Source: an uncultured Centipeda sp.
GTDB taxonomy: Bacteria; Bacillota; Negativicutes; Selenomonadales; Selenomonadaceae
Direction: 5' to 3'
DNA length: 22,354 nt
Assembly (NCBI GenBank): GCA_937925565.1
Contig: CALALM010000071.1
Location: 1-22,354, forward strand
The translations under genes and the position numbers were made by a program. Numbering within the stretch: position 1 is the first letter of the stretch; every line of letters begins with the position of its first letter. Below are positions 1-8,273 of the stretch, piece by piece. Below the pieces are notes generated by a model, which worked only from the letters and a program-made list of their open reading frames with translations, ran no database searches and was not told the DNA's origin.

Positions 1-1975
1 ATATGCCGCGCATCATCAGGGGGTTGTGCCCCATCTCATTCGGGTGGGCGAGCCGATCGACGGCAGCCGACACCATGCCCGTAAAGCCCTGCGGGGCAAC
101 GAGCCCCGGCGCGGGCGGGATCTCAATATAGTCCCCATACGATTCCAGATGCACTTCGCGGCGCCCCGCGGTCTCGACAACCTTCGGCGATCCGTGCAGC
201 AGCGCATAATGACCGTTGCCGGAGCGATCCAGGATGCGCGGGATAATGCGAATGCCGCCCTCGACGCGGATCTCCTCCGGCAGCTGATCCGCAATGCTGA
301 CCTGATAGACACCGCCTTGACGAAACGCGTGGAAAAAACTCAACAGACGCCGCTCACGCGCGCGAAAAAAGCAGCTCTGTGTCTCGGCAATCCGCTGGTT
401 GATGTAGAGCGGCACGTTCGTGAAGAGCTCGCGGTCGAGGTTGTTGACCGCCTCGATGGTCGCATGAATGCAGTCCGACCGATCCGCACGCAGGGGCGTG
501 ATGTGCATATGCGCAAAGGAGAGTTCCTTCGGCTCGAAGACGAAGATCTCCTCCTGCACGTCACCGACAGCGATGCGGTGCGCCCCCGGTGTCCGCGCCT
601 GATAAACCGCACAAACCGTCTGCCGTTCCCCCGGCTCCAGCGCGATGATACGGCTGTGGCGCGGCGCACCGAAGAGGTTCAGCCTCTTTATGCAGCCGTT
701 GTCCGAAAGCTCAATCACGACGGCGGAAAGTACCGCCCCAAGATTCGACACATCCGCCTGCACTTCAACGCGACCATCGTTGTCGAGACGGCTCAGACGG
801 ACATTTTCACACACAATCTGCGGCTCCTCGTGTGCCATATGGATCGTATCCACCAACACACGCCCGTCGTCCGCGTCAAACCCGTACAGACGATAGTCCA
901 GTGCCTCGGCAGAGATGTCGAGAACGCCATAGTTGTTCCTGCCCATCGCAACGACCTCGGGGAACTCCTCAAGGATCCGTTTCTCCGGCGTTCCCTTGTC
1001 GCAGCCCTCTGCCGGATCCTGCAGGCTCCCCTGCATGACGTAAACGGTACGCGCGCCGATCTCGGGCGTGACCGATACCGCCTTGACATAGCGATGGAGA
1101 TGCCCCCCGATGACGAGATCGACCCGCCCCCGTTCCGCAAGCGGGACAATGTGACGGTTGTTGAATACATCCGTATAGGGATGGTGCATCATGAGAATAC
1201 GCCATGACGCCGCCTGTGCGGGTGCGCCCATCAGATCCGCCTCCACCCACGCAAGCGTCTCACGGATGCGGCTGCGGTTCTCCGCGTCGAGCACACAGCC
1301 CGCATTCTCCGCATTCATCTCGAAGAGCCCCCACGGCGTACTGTCCACCATGACGATATGCGCGATGCCATAGTTCACGGAAAAGCTGTGTCCGTCCGGT
1401 GCTGCGTTCAGATGCTTTGCCTGCGGTCGCATAAAGAGCGTCTCAAAGAACGGACCGTCGTCGTGGTTGCCCCGCGCGTAGAAAACGGGCGTGGAGGCAA
1501 GCACCTCCGGAATGCGCTGAAACCAATTCTGCTCGTACTGATTGTGCTCATATCCCGTGCCGAAGGAAATGTCTCCGCCATGCAGAATGAAATCCGGCTG
1601 TTCCTCCCCGATCATCGCGGCAAACTGTCCGCTGAGGTGAAAGAGCTGCGTGTCCGAGATCGTCACGAGATGAAGGCGCTGTGGTGCGGCTTCGGGGGTC
1701 CGGAAAGAGCCTTCATACAGCCGCTCCGCCCCGATCCGGACAGCATAGCGACAGGTTGTCGCCGCCGCAAGATTCGTCAGGCGGGCGGTATAGAGCCACA
1801 CCTCCGCCTCTCTGCTCACGCGCTGCCGTTTTGCCGTGACGGTATGGGATGCCCCACACGTTCCATAGCACACGACGGCATCCCGCGCCTCTGTCATCTC
1901 CCACGCGATTGTGATCGCGTGGGAGTCGGGACTGAGCAAATAGGGACCGTTTTGGAGCGGCCATTTTCTTGTCAT
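1..1975 (-). CDS. Large multidomain metallophosphoesterase (partial, C-terminus beyond left edge)
   Basis: The reading frame is open from an ATG at 1973-1975 to the window edge, giving about 658 visible codons with the C-terminus missing. It is collinear with the 971-residue protein at 5355-8270. Visible parts are an Fn3-like N-terminal domain of the purple-acid-phosphatase type (roughly residues 8-95), then a calcineurin-like phosphoesterase core with GGDISFG, GNHDD, HHPYTD and GGHLH. Two beta-rich CARDB-like segments follow, then the start of a LamG/concanavalin-like domain (DRSGNG). The first metal motif reads D-T-Q (about residues 108-110) where the paralogue has D-S-H. D-x-Q also occurs in CPPED1-type enzymes, so this need not mean inactivity. 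No signal peptide is visible. The gene begins 5 bases after the phospholipase-like gene, so they are probably cotranscribed. The substrate is unknown; a phosphomonoester or phosphodiester is expected from the family. Confidence 0.88.
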   Translation of the reverse strand, partial: MTRKWPLQNGPYLLSPDSHAITIAWEMTEARDAVVCYGTCGASHTVTAKRQRVSREAEVWLYTARLTNLAAATTCRYAVRIGAERLYEGSFRTPEAAPQRLHLVTISDTQLFHLSGQFAAMIGEEQPDFILHGGDISFGTGYEHNQYEQNWFQRIPEVLASTPVFYARGNHDDGPFFETLFMRPQAKHLNAAPDGHSFSVNYGIAHIVMVDSTPWGLFEMNAENAGCVLDAENRSRIRETLAWVEADLMGAPAQAASWRILMMHHPYTDVFNNRHIVPLAERGRVDLVIGGHLHRYVKAVSVTPEIGARTVYVMQGSLQDPAEGCDKGTPEKRILEEFPEVVAMGRNNYGVLDISAEALDYRLYGFDADDGRVLVDTIHMAHEEPQIVCENVRLSRLDNDGRVEVQADVSNLGAVLSAVVIELSDNGCIKRLNLFGAPRHSRIIALEPGERQTVCAVYQARTPGAHRIAVGDVQEEIFVFEPKELSFAHMHITPLRADRSDCIHATIEAVNNLDRELFTNVPLYINQRIAETQSCFFRARERRLLSFFHAFRQGGVYQVSIADQLPEEIRVEGGIRIIPRILDRSGNGHYALLHGSPKVVETAGRREVHLESYGDYIEIPPAPGLVAPQGFTGMVSAAVDRLAHPNEMGHNPLMMRGI

Positions 1976-1980
1976 TGCCT

Positions 1981-2805
1981 CTATCCTTCCATGTTGTTCT
2001 TTGCCAAGACCTCCCTGCAAATCTCCGGCGTGATGAAGTCGTAGATCAAAACGCCGCGCGCCTTCGGGTATGCCTCCAGAAGGGCAAGACTGTACGGGTT
2101 CAGTACATCCGCAAACGCGTCGGGAAATCCGGGCGCCCCGTTCGTCGCACTGATGTGACTCAGAGAGAGGACCGTATGCGGCTGCTCGCACGACGTTTCC
2201 ATCTGCGCGCGGATCGCCGCCTGCTTCTCGGCAATGGTCGGTCCGTCCCACAGATCCTGCAGGGAAATGGAGGGGTTCTCATGCCAGTTCTCCGCCCATT
2301 TGCACCCGTGAATGCAGCAAAATCCCATCGCGGGCGGAGAGCATTCGATGGCGACAATCCTGCCCGTACATTCCCCGAGCGTCATCCATGCGGGAGCCCC
2401 CTCCTCCCAATGATAGAACAGTTCCGTCCATTTTTCAATGCGTTCTTTCAGCGCCGCACCATACGCCTCATAGTCGTCCTTTTTCTCATTCGCATTCTGG
2501 ATGCGCACGAGCAGTGTCTCCGACGGGTGCCGCCGCAGAAATTCCGCACAGGTGGAAAAGATCTGATCCGCGTCAATGTCGCTGATCCACTCGCGATGCG
2601 CCGCCTTCATTTCCCGCCGCAGCCGCAGATCGAGAAAACGGACACCTGCCGTGAGCTGCTGCGCCAGCGGCAGTGTCTGCGTATGATAGTAGCGTTCGGG
2701 GCAGGATGCCGTCATCGTATCATGGGTGCCCGGCAGCAGGAGCTCCGTGATGTATGTATCCCCTGCGCAGCGAGCCATCCAATCCGCACACGAAACTGCA
2801 TTCAT
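1981..2805 (-). CDS. Phosphatidylinositol-specific phospholipase C-like protein (PI-PLC X domain)
   Basis: This 274-residue protein shows the bacterial PI-PLC fold signature. LPGTHDT lies near residues 24-30, with His28 aligning to the general base of Bacillus cereus PI-PLC. LDLRLR at 59-63 supplies the active-site Arg, and His70 is the likely second catalytic His. HPSETLLVRI at 93-102 matches the family's NPSETI block. Such enzymes cleave phosphatidylinositol to diacylglycerol and inositol phosphate. Known bacterial members are usually secreted, but no signal peptide is visible here, so a cytosolic role or another inositol phosphodiester substrate is possible. An upstream ATG at 2811 would overlap the preceding stop codon. 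However, GAGGAGG lies only one base from it and at good spacing (about 7) from the ATG at 2805, which I prefer. It lies between the MFS transporter and the phosphoesterase gene in a tight operon. Confidence 0.85.
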   Translation of the reverse strand: MNAVSCADWMARCAGDTYITELLLPGTHDTMTASCPERYYHTQTLPLAQQLTAGVRFLDLRLRREMKAAHREWISDIDADQIFSTCAEFLRRHPSETLLVRIQNANEKKDDYEAYGAALKERIEKWTELFYHWEEGAPAWMTLGECTGRIVAIECSPPAMGFCCIHGCKWAENWHENPSISLQDLWDGPTIAEKQAAIRAQMETSCEQPHTVLSLSHISATNGAPGFPDAFADVLNPYSLALLEAYPKARGVLIYDFITPEICREVLAKNNMEG

Positions 2806-2807
2806 CG

Positions 2808-4196
2808 TCATGCCTCCTCACCCTCCTGCTGCGACTGCTTTTCACGCAGACGAATCAGAAGATGCGACATGACGACGGCAACCAGCGCGAGCGCGGCAAG
2901 CCCCCAAAACGCCATCGCGAGAACGTGGGTATCTGTCAGATAGGAGCGCACAATCTGCCCTGCCGCATCTTTCTCCGGCGAGCGCACCAGTCCGCCCAAT
3001 ACAATCGGTGCAATCAGCGCCGGCAAATATCCAATGGTGATCGCAAAGGACATCGCGGCTGAGGAGTGCTTTTTCGGAACATTTGCCTCGCCGATGGGCG
3101 CATAATAGACGCCGCGCACCATAAAGACACACGCAGATGCCGCGAGCAGGAGCACGAGGAGCAGATAGAATACGGACGAGGAGATGAGCCCGTCCGGTGT
3201 CTCCCCGGGCGCATACCCTGCCGCATAGAGGCTGACATCGGGGTGATTGAAGAAGAAGATACATCCGATCACAGCGAGCAGCAGGACGAGAAGGCTCTCC
3301 ATCGTACGCATGAAATGCGCGGTTGACGGGAACACTTTCTCTACAAGAACCGTCGAGACGAGGGGCAACATGCGCAGACCGATGACAACCGTGGCAAAGA
3401 CCGCTGCCGCAACCGCACTTGCTCCATAACCGCCCTGCAGGAAGCGCGCAAAATAGGTTCCTGCCGCAACGAATGCACCGTAGATGCAGAAGACATTGAT
3501 GCCCGCGATCCAGACGACCGGCAGGCGTGCAACCTTCGCAATGCCCTTGATCGCCTCCGCATTCGTCTTCGTCTGCGTATCATCATCGCCCACCTTCGCC
3601 CCTTTGGGCACGGCAAAGAATACTGCAATGCCCGCAATGATAATGATGACACACGCGGTCGCCATCATTGTCCGCGGACCCGCCTCGAAATAGAGCATTG
3701 CCGTCCACAGCATCGAGACGAGAAATGCCAGAACGCCGCGCCCGAACTCAAAGAGCCCAAATGCCGCACCCTGATGATCCTTGGTTGTCGAAAGCCGCAA
3801 CGCCTTGAAGTTCGCCGGCTTGAACAGAACCTCACTGAAAAACAGCATGGAGAAGAAACACGCGAGCAGAACCGGCATACTGAGCCCCGGTGAGTTCAGC
3901 GTCAGGAACATGGAAATACCGCCGACACCGATGGTGGAGAGCATCATGATGGCACGGATGGAAAAACGATCCCCTACCCAGCCGAGCGCGATGGTGCCCA
4001 ACAGAATGACAAGCCCTTGCATGGAGTACAGATACCCCGCCTCCTGGTCGGTCACGCCGAGTGCGGCGGGAAAGCCCCCCGGCACGCTGTTCCGGATGTC
4101 CCAGAACGCATAGATCAGCTGCGCATTGATCGTAATGAGAATCAGCTGGAAAAACGCCGCTTCCGAAAATCCATACTTCGCCAAGAAATTTTTCAT
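2808..4196 (-). CDS. MFS transporter, substrate unknown
   Basis: This 462-residue polytopic membrane protein has about 12 hydrophobic segments. A typical MFS loop motif, GWVGDRFSIRA, follows the second helix, and a charged central loop (KGAKVGDDDTQTKTN) separates two halves. It has none of the arginine signatures of the organophosphate antiporters, unlike the protein at 8274-9620. The ATG is preceded by AAAGGAGG at good spacing. It is the first gene of a minus-strand operon with the PI-PLC-like and phosphoesterase genes, and is divergent from the AraC-type regulator. That placement suggests it imports the substrate of, or exports a product from, those enzymes. The substrate cannot be read from sequence. 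Confidence 0.9.
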   Translation of the reverse strand: MKNFLAKYGFSEAAFFQLILITINAQLIYAFWDIRNSVPGGFPAALGVTDQEAGYLYSMQGLVILLGTIALGWVGDRFSIRAIMMLSTIGVGGISMFLTLNSPGLSMPVLLACFFSMLFFSEVLFKPANFKALRLSTTKDHQGAAFGLFEFGRGVLAFLVSMLWTAMLYFEAGPRTMMATACVIIIIAGIAVFFAVPKGAKVGDDDTQTKTNAEAIKGIAKVARLPVVWIAGINVFCIYGAFVAAGTYFARFLQGGYGASAVAAAVFATVVIGLRMLPLVSTVLVEKVFPSTAHFMRTMESLLVLLLAVIGCIFFFNHPDVSLYAAGYAPGETPDGLISSSVFYLLLVLLLAASACVFMVRGVYYAPIGEANVPKKHSSAAMSFAITIGYLPALIAPIVLGGLVRSPEKDAAGQIVRSYLTDTHVLAMAFWGLAALALVAVVMSHLLIRLREKQSQQEGEEA

Positions 4197-4439
4197 GATC
4201 TTCGCATCCTCCTTTATTGCAAAAAGCTGGATTTTATTCCCCGCTGCCTGTATAATGACAATATGATGTATTTTCCGTCAAAAAGTTCATCATCCCATCA
4301 TTTAGGCACCTTTCTGAATATTATTATATAAGAATGCGGGCAGATCATTCTCCATTTTTTTGTTTCGTTCCAAGGTGAAACTATCCTATTTTGCTTTTTC
4401 GCATTCTTTCGTGAATGAATCTTCAGAAGGGGTTTTCCT
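4197..4439. other. Divergent intergenic region, MFS transporter / AraC regulator
   Basis: This 243-base AT-rich spacer holds the start signals of both operons. Besides the minus-strand promoter it contains a run of CATCAT repeats near 4288-4301 and an AT-rich TATTATATAAG near 4322-4332. The latter could be the -10 region for the AraC-type gene, although I find no good -35 at matching distance. An AraC-family operator is expected here, but I cannot define one. There is no small open frame with a convincing ribosome binding site. Confidence 0.5.
4252..4281 (-). promoter_or_regulatory. Probable sigma70 promoter of the MFS/PI-PLC/phosphoesterase operon
   Basis: On the minus strand, a -35 TTGACG (4276-4281) is separated by 18 bases from a -10 CATTAT (4252-4257). 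The predicted start gives a leader of about 50 bases before the ATG at 4196. The -35 matches 5 of 6 and the -10 only 4 of 6. Confidence 0.45.
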
Positions 4440-5294
4440 ATGTCCTCCTTTCCATTCGGCGCGCCCGATCCATCTGCCTTTGAGCCCGGCAGCAGCCCCT
4501 ATCTGGAATCCGTTGAAAGTCTCACCGATGCGGATTGCTCCGACACACAGGACATACATCGCGGGATCGTCGAGATCATTCTCATTGAAAAAGGTTCGTG
4601 CCACCTCATCACAAAGTACGACAGGTTCCTTCCCCTGCAAAAGGGCAGCCTTGTGCTGATCGGAAGCGGTATTCTGCGTCGTTTCAAGGACGGGGAGAAC
4701 CTGAACGCACTCCTCATCCGCATCGGCGACGTTCACCTGCGCGGGCTTCCTCCCGCACAGCTTGCGCCCACAGAGGAACCCATTCTGCTGACACGGAGCT
4801 CTGCCACGACGCAGGGGATTCTCCTGACCATTCTGCAAAGCATCAAATTACTCGCACTCGAACAGGAGCACAGGCATCGCTCAGAGACGGGCGCTGGTCT
4901 TGCACGGGCACTTGTCCTCATGTCCGTTTCGCTCCTTGCGGAATGCAGAAATCGCGATGATGCGCGCGCCCTGCATGGCATGGGGGCTCGCATCAAGGAG
5001 TACATCGACGCACACTATCTTGAGGATCTGAAACTCCCCGACATCGCTGCCGTCCTCCATATCAACCCCTATTATCTCTCACATACATTCAAGGCGCTGA
5101 CGGGTGTCTCCCCCATGTCCTACATCATCCGCCGCCGCATCGACGAGGCACAGAACCTTCTCCTGACAACAAATCTGAGCATCACCGCGATTGCGATGGA
5201 GTGCGGATACAATAACTCCAACTACTTTCAATCCGTCTTCAAAAACCTTGTCGGTACAACGCCCGGAAAATACCGTAAAATGTGGCGCACATAA
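4440..5294 (+). CDS. AraC-family transcriptional regulator
   Basis: This 284-residue protein has a cupin-like N-terminal sensing region (about 40-105) and a C-terminal AraC/XylS double helix-turn-helix (about 185-282). The second HTH carries the family pattern SITAIAMECGYNNSNYFQSVFKNLVGTTPGKYR. Members usually bind a small ligand at the N-terminus and activate adjacent operons. It is divergent from the MFS/PI-PLC/phosphoesterase operon and convergent with the organophosphate antiporter/phosphoesterase operon, so it is the natural candidate regulator of one or both. AGAAGGGG lies upstream of the ATG at fair spacing. The ligand is unknown; an inositol derivative or organophosphate is inference from context. 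Confidence 0.93.
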   Translation: MSSFPFGAPDPSAFEPGSSPYLESVESLTDADCSDTQDIHRGIVEIILIEKGSCHLITKYDRFLPLQKGSLVLIGSGILRRFKDGENLNALLIRIGDVHLRGLPPAQLAPTEEPILLTRSSATTQGILLTILQSIKLLALEQEHRHRSETGAGLARALVLMSVSLLAECRNRDDARALHGMGARIKEYIDAHYLEDLKLPDIAAVLHINPYYLSHTFKALTGVSPMSYIIRRRIDEAQNLLLTTNLSITAIAMECGYNNSNYFQSVFKNLVGTTPGKYRKMWRT

Positions 5295-5298
5295 AAAG

Positions 5299-5340
5299 GA
5301 GGCTGCTGCACGAAGTTTTTACGCTTCATGCAGCAGCCTC
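5299..5340. terminator. Bidirectional rho-independent terminator
   Basis: GAGGCTGCTGCA (5299-5310) pairs with TGCAGCAGCCTC (5329-5340). GAAG/CTTC extends the stem after one mismatch, and the loop is TTTTTACG. It lies between convergent genes. On the minus strand the stem is followed by CTTTTTAT, a better T-tract than the CTTTA on the plus side. Confidence 0.88.
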
Positions 5341-5354
5341 TTTACGTGTACCGC

Positions 5355-8270
5355 TCAGCCGTGAATGATGTCCGTATACTCGGGGTAGTCGCGCAGCCGG
5401 TCGACGGGCGGGAAGTCCGCCGCGCCCGTAAATGTGCCGCGCTCCCATTGGGTGCGCGTTGACCAGATGAGATTCGCGCGCAGGCTTTCATGCACGGCGG
5501 CTACCTCATAGGAGCGCAGTTCAGGAACAAAGGTGCCCGCCGCGCCGACCTCACCCGTCAGCTCCGTTCGGATGCGCAGATATTGCGCGGGTGCAAGCTC
5601 CGTAAGGTCGATGCTGTTGCCGCCGTCTTGGAGGGTAATCTCCCGCCAATCCTTGACGGAGACACCATCATCCGAGACCTCGACCACAGCGCGTATCGCC
5701 GCATGGTTCGGGATGCACGTCTCGGTCACCAGCGTCTCGAACTGCCAGCAGATCTTTTCTGCGAGGTATGCGGGCGCATAGACGGCGGGATGCCGCCACT
5801 CTGTCGTATGTGTGCCCGTACTCTCGATCCTGCGAAAGTCGAGCCAGACACCGAGCGCATCGCTGCGCGGTCCCGTCTCATCTGGATGCTCGTAGACCTC
5901 GCGCATCTCCTCCTCGGTCAAGCCCTCCGTGTAGAACCGCACCTCCGCCACGTTGGCGGGCAGATGCGTAAAATACTTGGGCTTTCCGAGTTCGGGGATG
6001 ACGTGTCCGATGTAGGAGTAGCCGACGAAGATCGGCTGATCTGCCCACTGCCGCAGCTCACTCGCGGGATTAATCCCCCCGACGCAGCCGCGCCGCACGC
6101 CGTCGATGAAGGACGCGCCGCCACGCTCCTTGTCAAAGGTCATGGCGTACTGGTGACGGACATCGACCTCGGCAGAGCCGCCCTGCCAGAAGTACTCTTC
6201 GACACCGTGGCAGATGCCCCATTTGATTGTGCCGCCCCGCTCGACTGCCATGCGCAGCGCGTAGCCCGCACCCCAGCCGATGGATTTGCCGCGGATCATA
6301 AGGGGACTGTGCCCCATTTCATCCGCACGCGCGAGGCGGTACATATTTGCCGTCACGATGCCCGTGAGCCCCTCGGGCGTTGCAAGATCGGTGCGCGGCA
6401 AGATCTCGATGTAGTCGCCGTATTCCGCCAATACCGCTTCCATCTTTCCGTCTGCTTCCCTGACCTTCGGCGTTCCATGCAGCAGTGCAACATGCCCCCT
6501 GCCCGTCTTGTCGTAGACACGCGGGACGATGCGAAGGGCACCCTCGATGGTCACCTCCTTCGGAGGGAGATTCGCAATGCCGACCCAATGGGTTCCGGCG
6601 CGTTCAAAACGATGACAGAATGTCACGGAGCGCCGCTCGTGCGCGGTAAAACGGAACTGTTGGACCGCCACGGTCGCGCCGTCCATCACCAGCGGGATTT
6701 CGACATCAGCGGCGCGATCCAGACGGTTCGTCACCTCCGCACGCGCAAAGAGGCAGTCCACATCCTCGCCCGCACCAATCCGAAGGGAAAGATGCGCATA
6801 GGAGAATGCCTGCGGTTCGCGCGTCTCGAGCGCAAGCGCGGCGTCTCCGACGCGGAGGCTGTGCGTCCCCACTGCCTCGGCGTGATAATAGGCGGTGAAT
6901 GTCCTCCTCTCGCCGGGGTTCAAAACGATGAGCTGCGTATCCGCGCCCGCACCGAACATGTTCAGGAGATGCTGTGTGCCGTTATCCACAAGAGTCAGGA
7001 CGACGGCGGCAATCCCCGTACCGGCATTTTCGGCGGCACCCGTAATTTTGACATTTCCGTTTTCATCGAGAGCACATAGGGAGATATCGGAGAATACGAC
7101 ATGCGGCTCGTCCTTCGTGATATGGATGGCATCGACCCGCTTTTCCGTACCGTCCGGCAAAAATCCATAGAGTTTGTAGTCCAGTGCATCTGCCGTGATG
7201 TCGAGCACACCGTAGTTGTTGTTTCCGAGCGCCACGGATTCGGGGAACTCGGTCAGGAGGCGCTTTGAACCATCCAATTCCTCATATCCCGTTGCAGGAT
7301 CCTGCACGCTCCCCTGACAAACGTAGACGGTACGTGCCCCAATGGCGGGCTGCGCAGAAACAGATTTGATGTAATAGTGCAGATGCCCACTCAGGACGAG
7401 ATCCACCCCGCACCGCTCTGCAATCGGCACGACGTAGCGGTTGTTGAACGTATCCGTATAGGGATGATGTGTGACGAGAATGCGCCACGCCGCACGCGCT
7501 GCGTTCCCGCTCACGAGATCTGCCTCCATCCACGCGAGGATGGATTCGATCCGTGCGCGCAGCGGCGCATCCGCAGCAATGCCCGCGTTGATCCCGTTCA
7601 TCTCGAGAAGCCCCCACGGATTGCTGTCCACGATGGTGAAATGCACCATACCGTAGTCAAAGGAGAAGGCTTCCCCGCTCTCCATCCCGTGAAGCCCCTT
7701 CATCTGCGGCACCCCGATAAAGGCATCGTAGAAGGAACCGTCATCGTGGTTGCCGTGCGCGTAGAAGACGGGCATGCGTGCCAGCAGCGCAGGAATCTTT
7801 GCGAACCAGTTGTCCTGATATTGGTCGTGCTGATACCCCGTCCCGAACGAGATATCCCCCGCATGGAGCAGAAATTCGGGCTGCTCGCGCTCTGCCGCAC
7901 GTTGAAAGAATTCCGACGCATGGAAGAGATGCGAGTCCGAAATGGTCATGAGATGAAGCTCCTGCGGATCCTCCCTCAGTGTGTGAAACGCAGCCTGTGC
8001 ACAACACTCCTCCCCCGTCCGTATTTCATAGGCATATGCGGTGCCCGGCTGAAGCCCCGTCAAAACTGCGGTATAGATTATTGCCCCGTCGGGATGTTCG
8101 GGACAAACCGGTTCACGCGCCGCGCACGCATCCTTCCGCAACAGTGTGCCATCGGGTGCACTGCACACGACATAGAAGTCTGCGGGCACCTCTGCCTCCC
8201 ACGCAACGGTCATCTGACGCGCGTCGGGAGCAAGGAGATACGGACCGTTGCAAATCCTTCCGCCTGCCAT
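5355..8270 (-). CDS. Large multidomain metallophosphoesterase (full length, 971 aa)
   Basis: An Fn3-like N-terminal domain (about 5-97) precedes a calcineurin-like phosphoesterase core (about 105-330). The core carries the whole metal-site set: D112-S-H114, G138-D139, G173-N-H-D176, H268-H269 and G295-H-L-H298. Two beta-rich CARDB-like segments follow (about 395-585), then a LamG/concanavalin-like domain (about 585-800, DKTGRGH to LTEEEMREVYEH). A final beta-sandwich resembling carbohydrate-binding or F5/8-type modules completes it (about 850-960). Architecture suggests hydrolysis of a phosphate ester on a glycan- or lipid-like ligand. There is no signal peptide, and an in-frame TAA two codons before the ATG rules out a longer N-terminus. 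It lies 3 bases after the organophosphate antiporter gene, so the two are surely cotranscribed. It is a paralogue of the gene at 1-1975. Confidence 0.92.
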   Translation of the reverse strand: MAGGRICNGPYLLAPDARQMTVAWEAEVPADFYVVCSAPDGTLLRKDACAAREPVCPEHPDGAIIYTAVLTGLQPGTAYAYEIRTGEECCAQAAFHTLREDPQELHLMTISDSHLFHASEFFQRAAEREQPEFLLHAGDISFGTGYQHDQYQDNWFAKIPALLARMPVFYAHGNHDDGSFYDAFIGVPQMKGLHGMESGEAFSFDYGMVHFTIVDSNPWGLLEMNGINAGIAADAPLRARIESILAWMEADLVSGNAARAAWRILVTHHPYTDTFNNRYVVPIAERCGVDLVLSGHLHYYIKSVSAQPAIGARTVYVCQGSVQDPATGYEELDGSKRLLTEFPESVALGNNNYGVLDITADALDYKLYGFLPDGTEKRVDAIHITKDEPHVVFSDISLCALDENGNVKITGAAENAGTGIAAVVLTLVDNGTQHLLNMFGAGADTQLIVLNPGERRTFTAYYHAEAVGTHSLRVGDAALALETREPQAFSYAHLSLRIGAGEDVDCLFARAEVTNRLDRAADVEIPLVMDGATVAVQQFRFTAHERRSVTFCHRFERAGTHWVGIANLPPKEVTIEGALRIVPRVYDKTGRGHVALLHGTPKVREADGKMEAVLAEYGDYIEILPRTDLATPEGLTGIVTANMYRLARADEMGHSPLMIRGKSIGWGAGYALRMAVERGGTIKWGICHGVEEYFWQGGSAEVDVRHQYAMTFDKERGGASFIDGVRRGCVGGINPASELRQWADQPIFVGYSYIGHVIPELGKPKYFTHLPANVAEVRFYTEGLTEEEMREVYEHPDETGPRSDALGVWLDFRRIESTGTHTTEWRHPAVYAPAYLAEKICWQFETLVTETCIPNHAAIRAVVEVSDDGVSVKDWREITLQDGGNSIDLTELAPAQYLRIRTELTGEVGAAGTFVPELRSYEVAAVHESLRANLIWSTRTQWERGTFTGAADFPPVDRLRDYPEYTDIIHG

Positions 8271-8273
8271 AGT

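Noticed and set aside
26..1207. 393-codon open frame on the plus strand
   Set aside because: It lies opposite the partial phosphoesterase, whose minus frame matches the paralogue at 5355-8270 throughout. The plus frame is a shadow.
5490..7079. 529-codon open frame on the plus strand
   Set aside because: It is antisense to the large phosphoesterase gene and has no domain signature.
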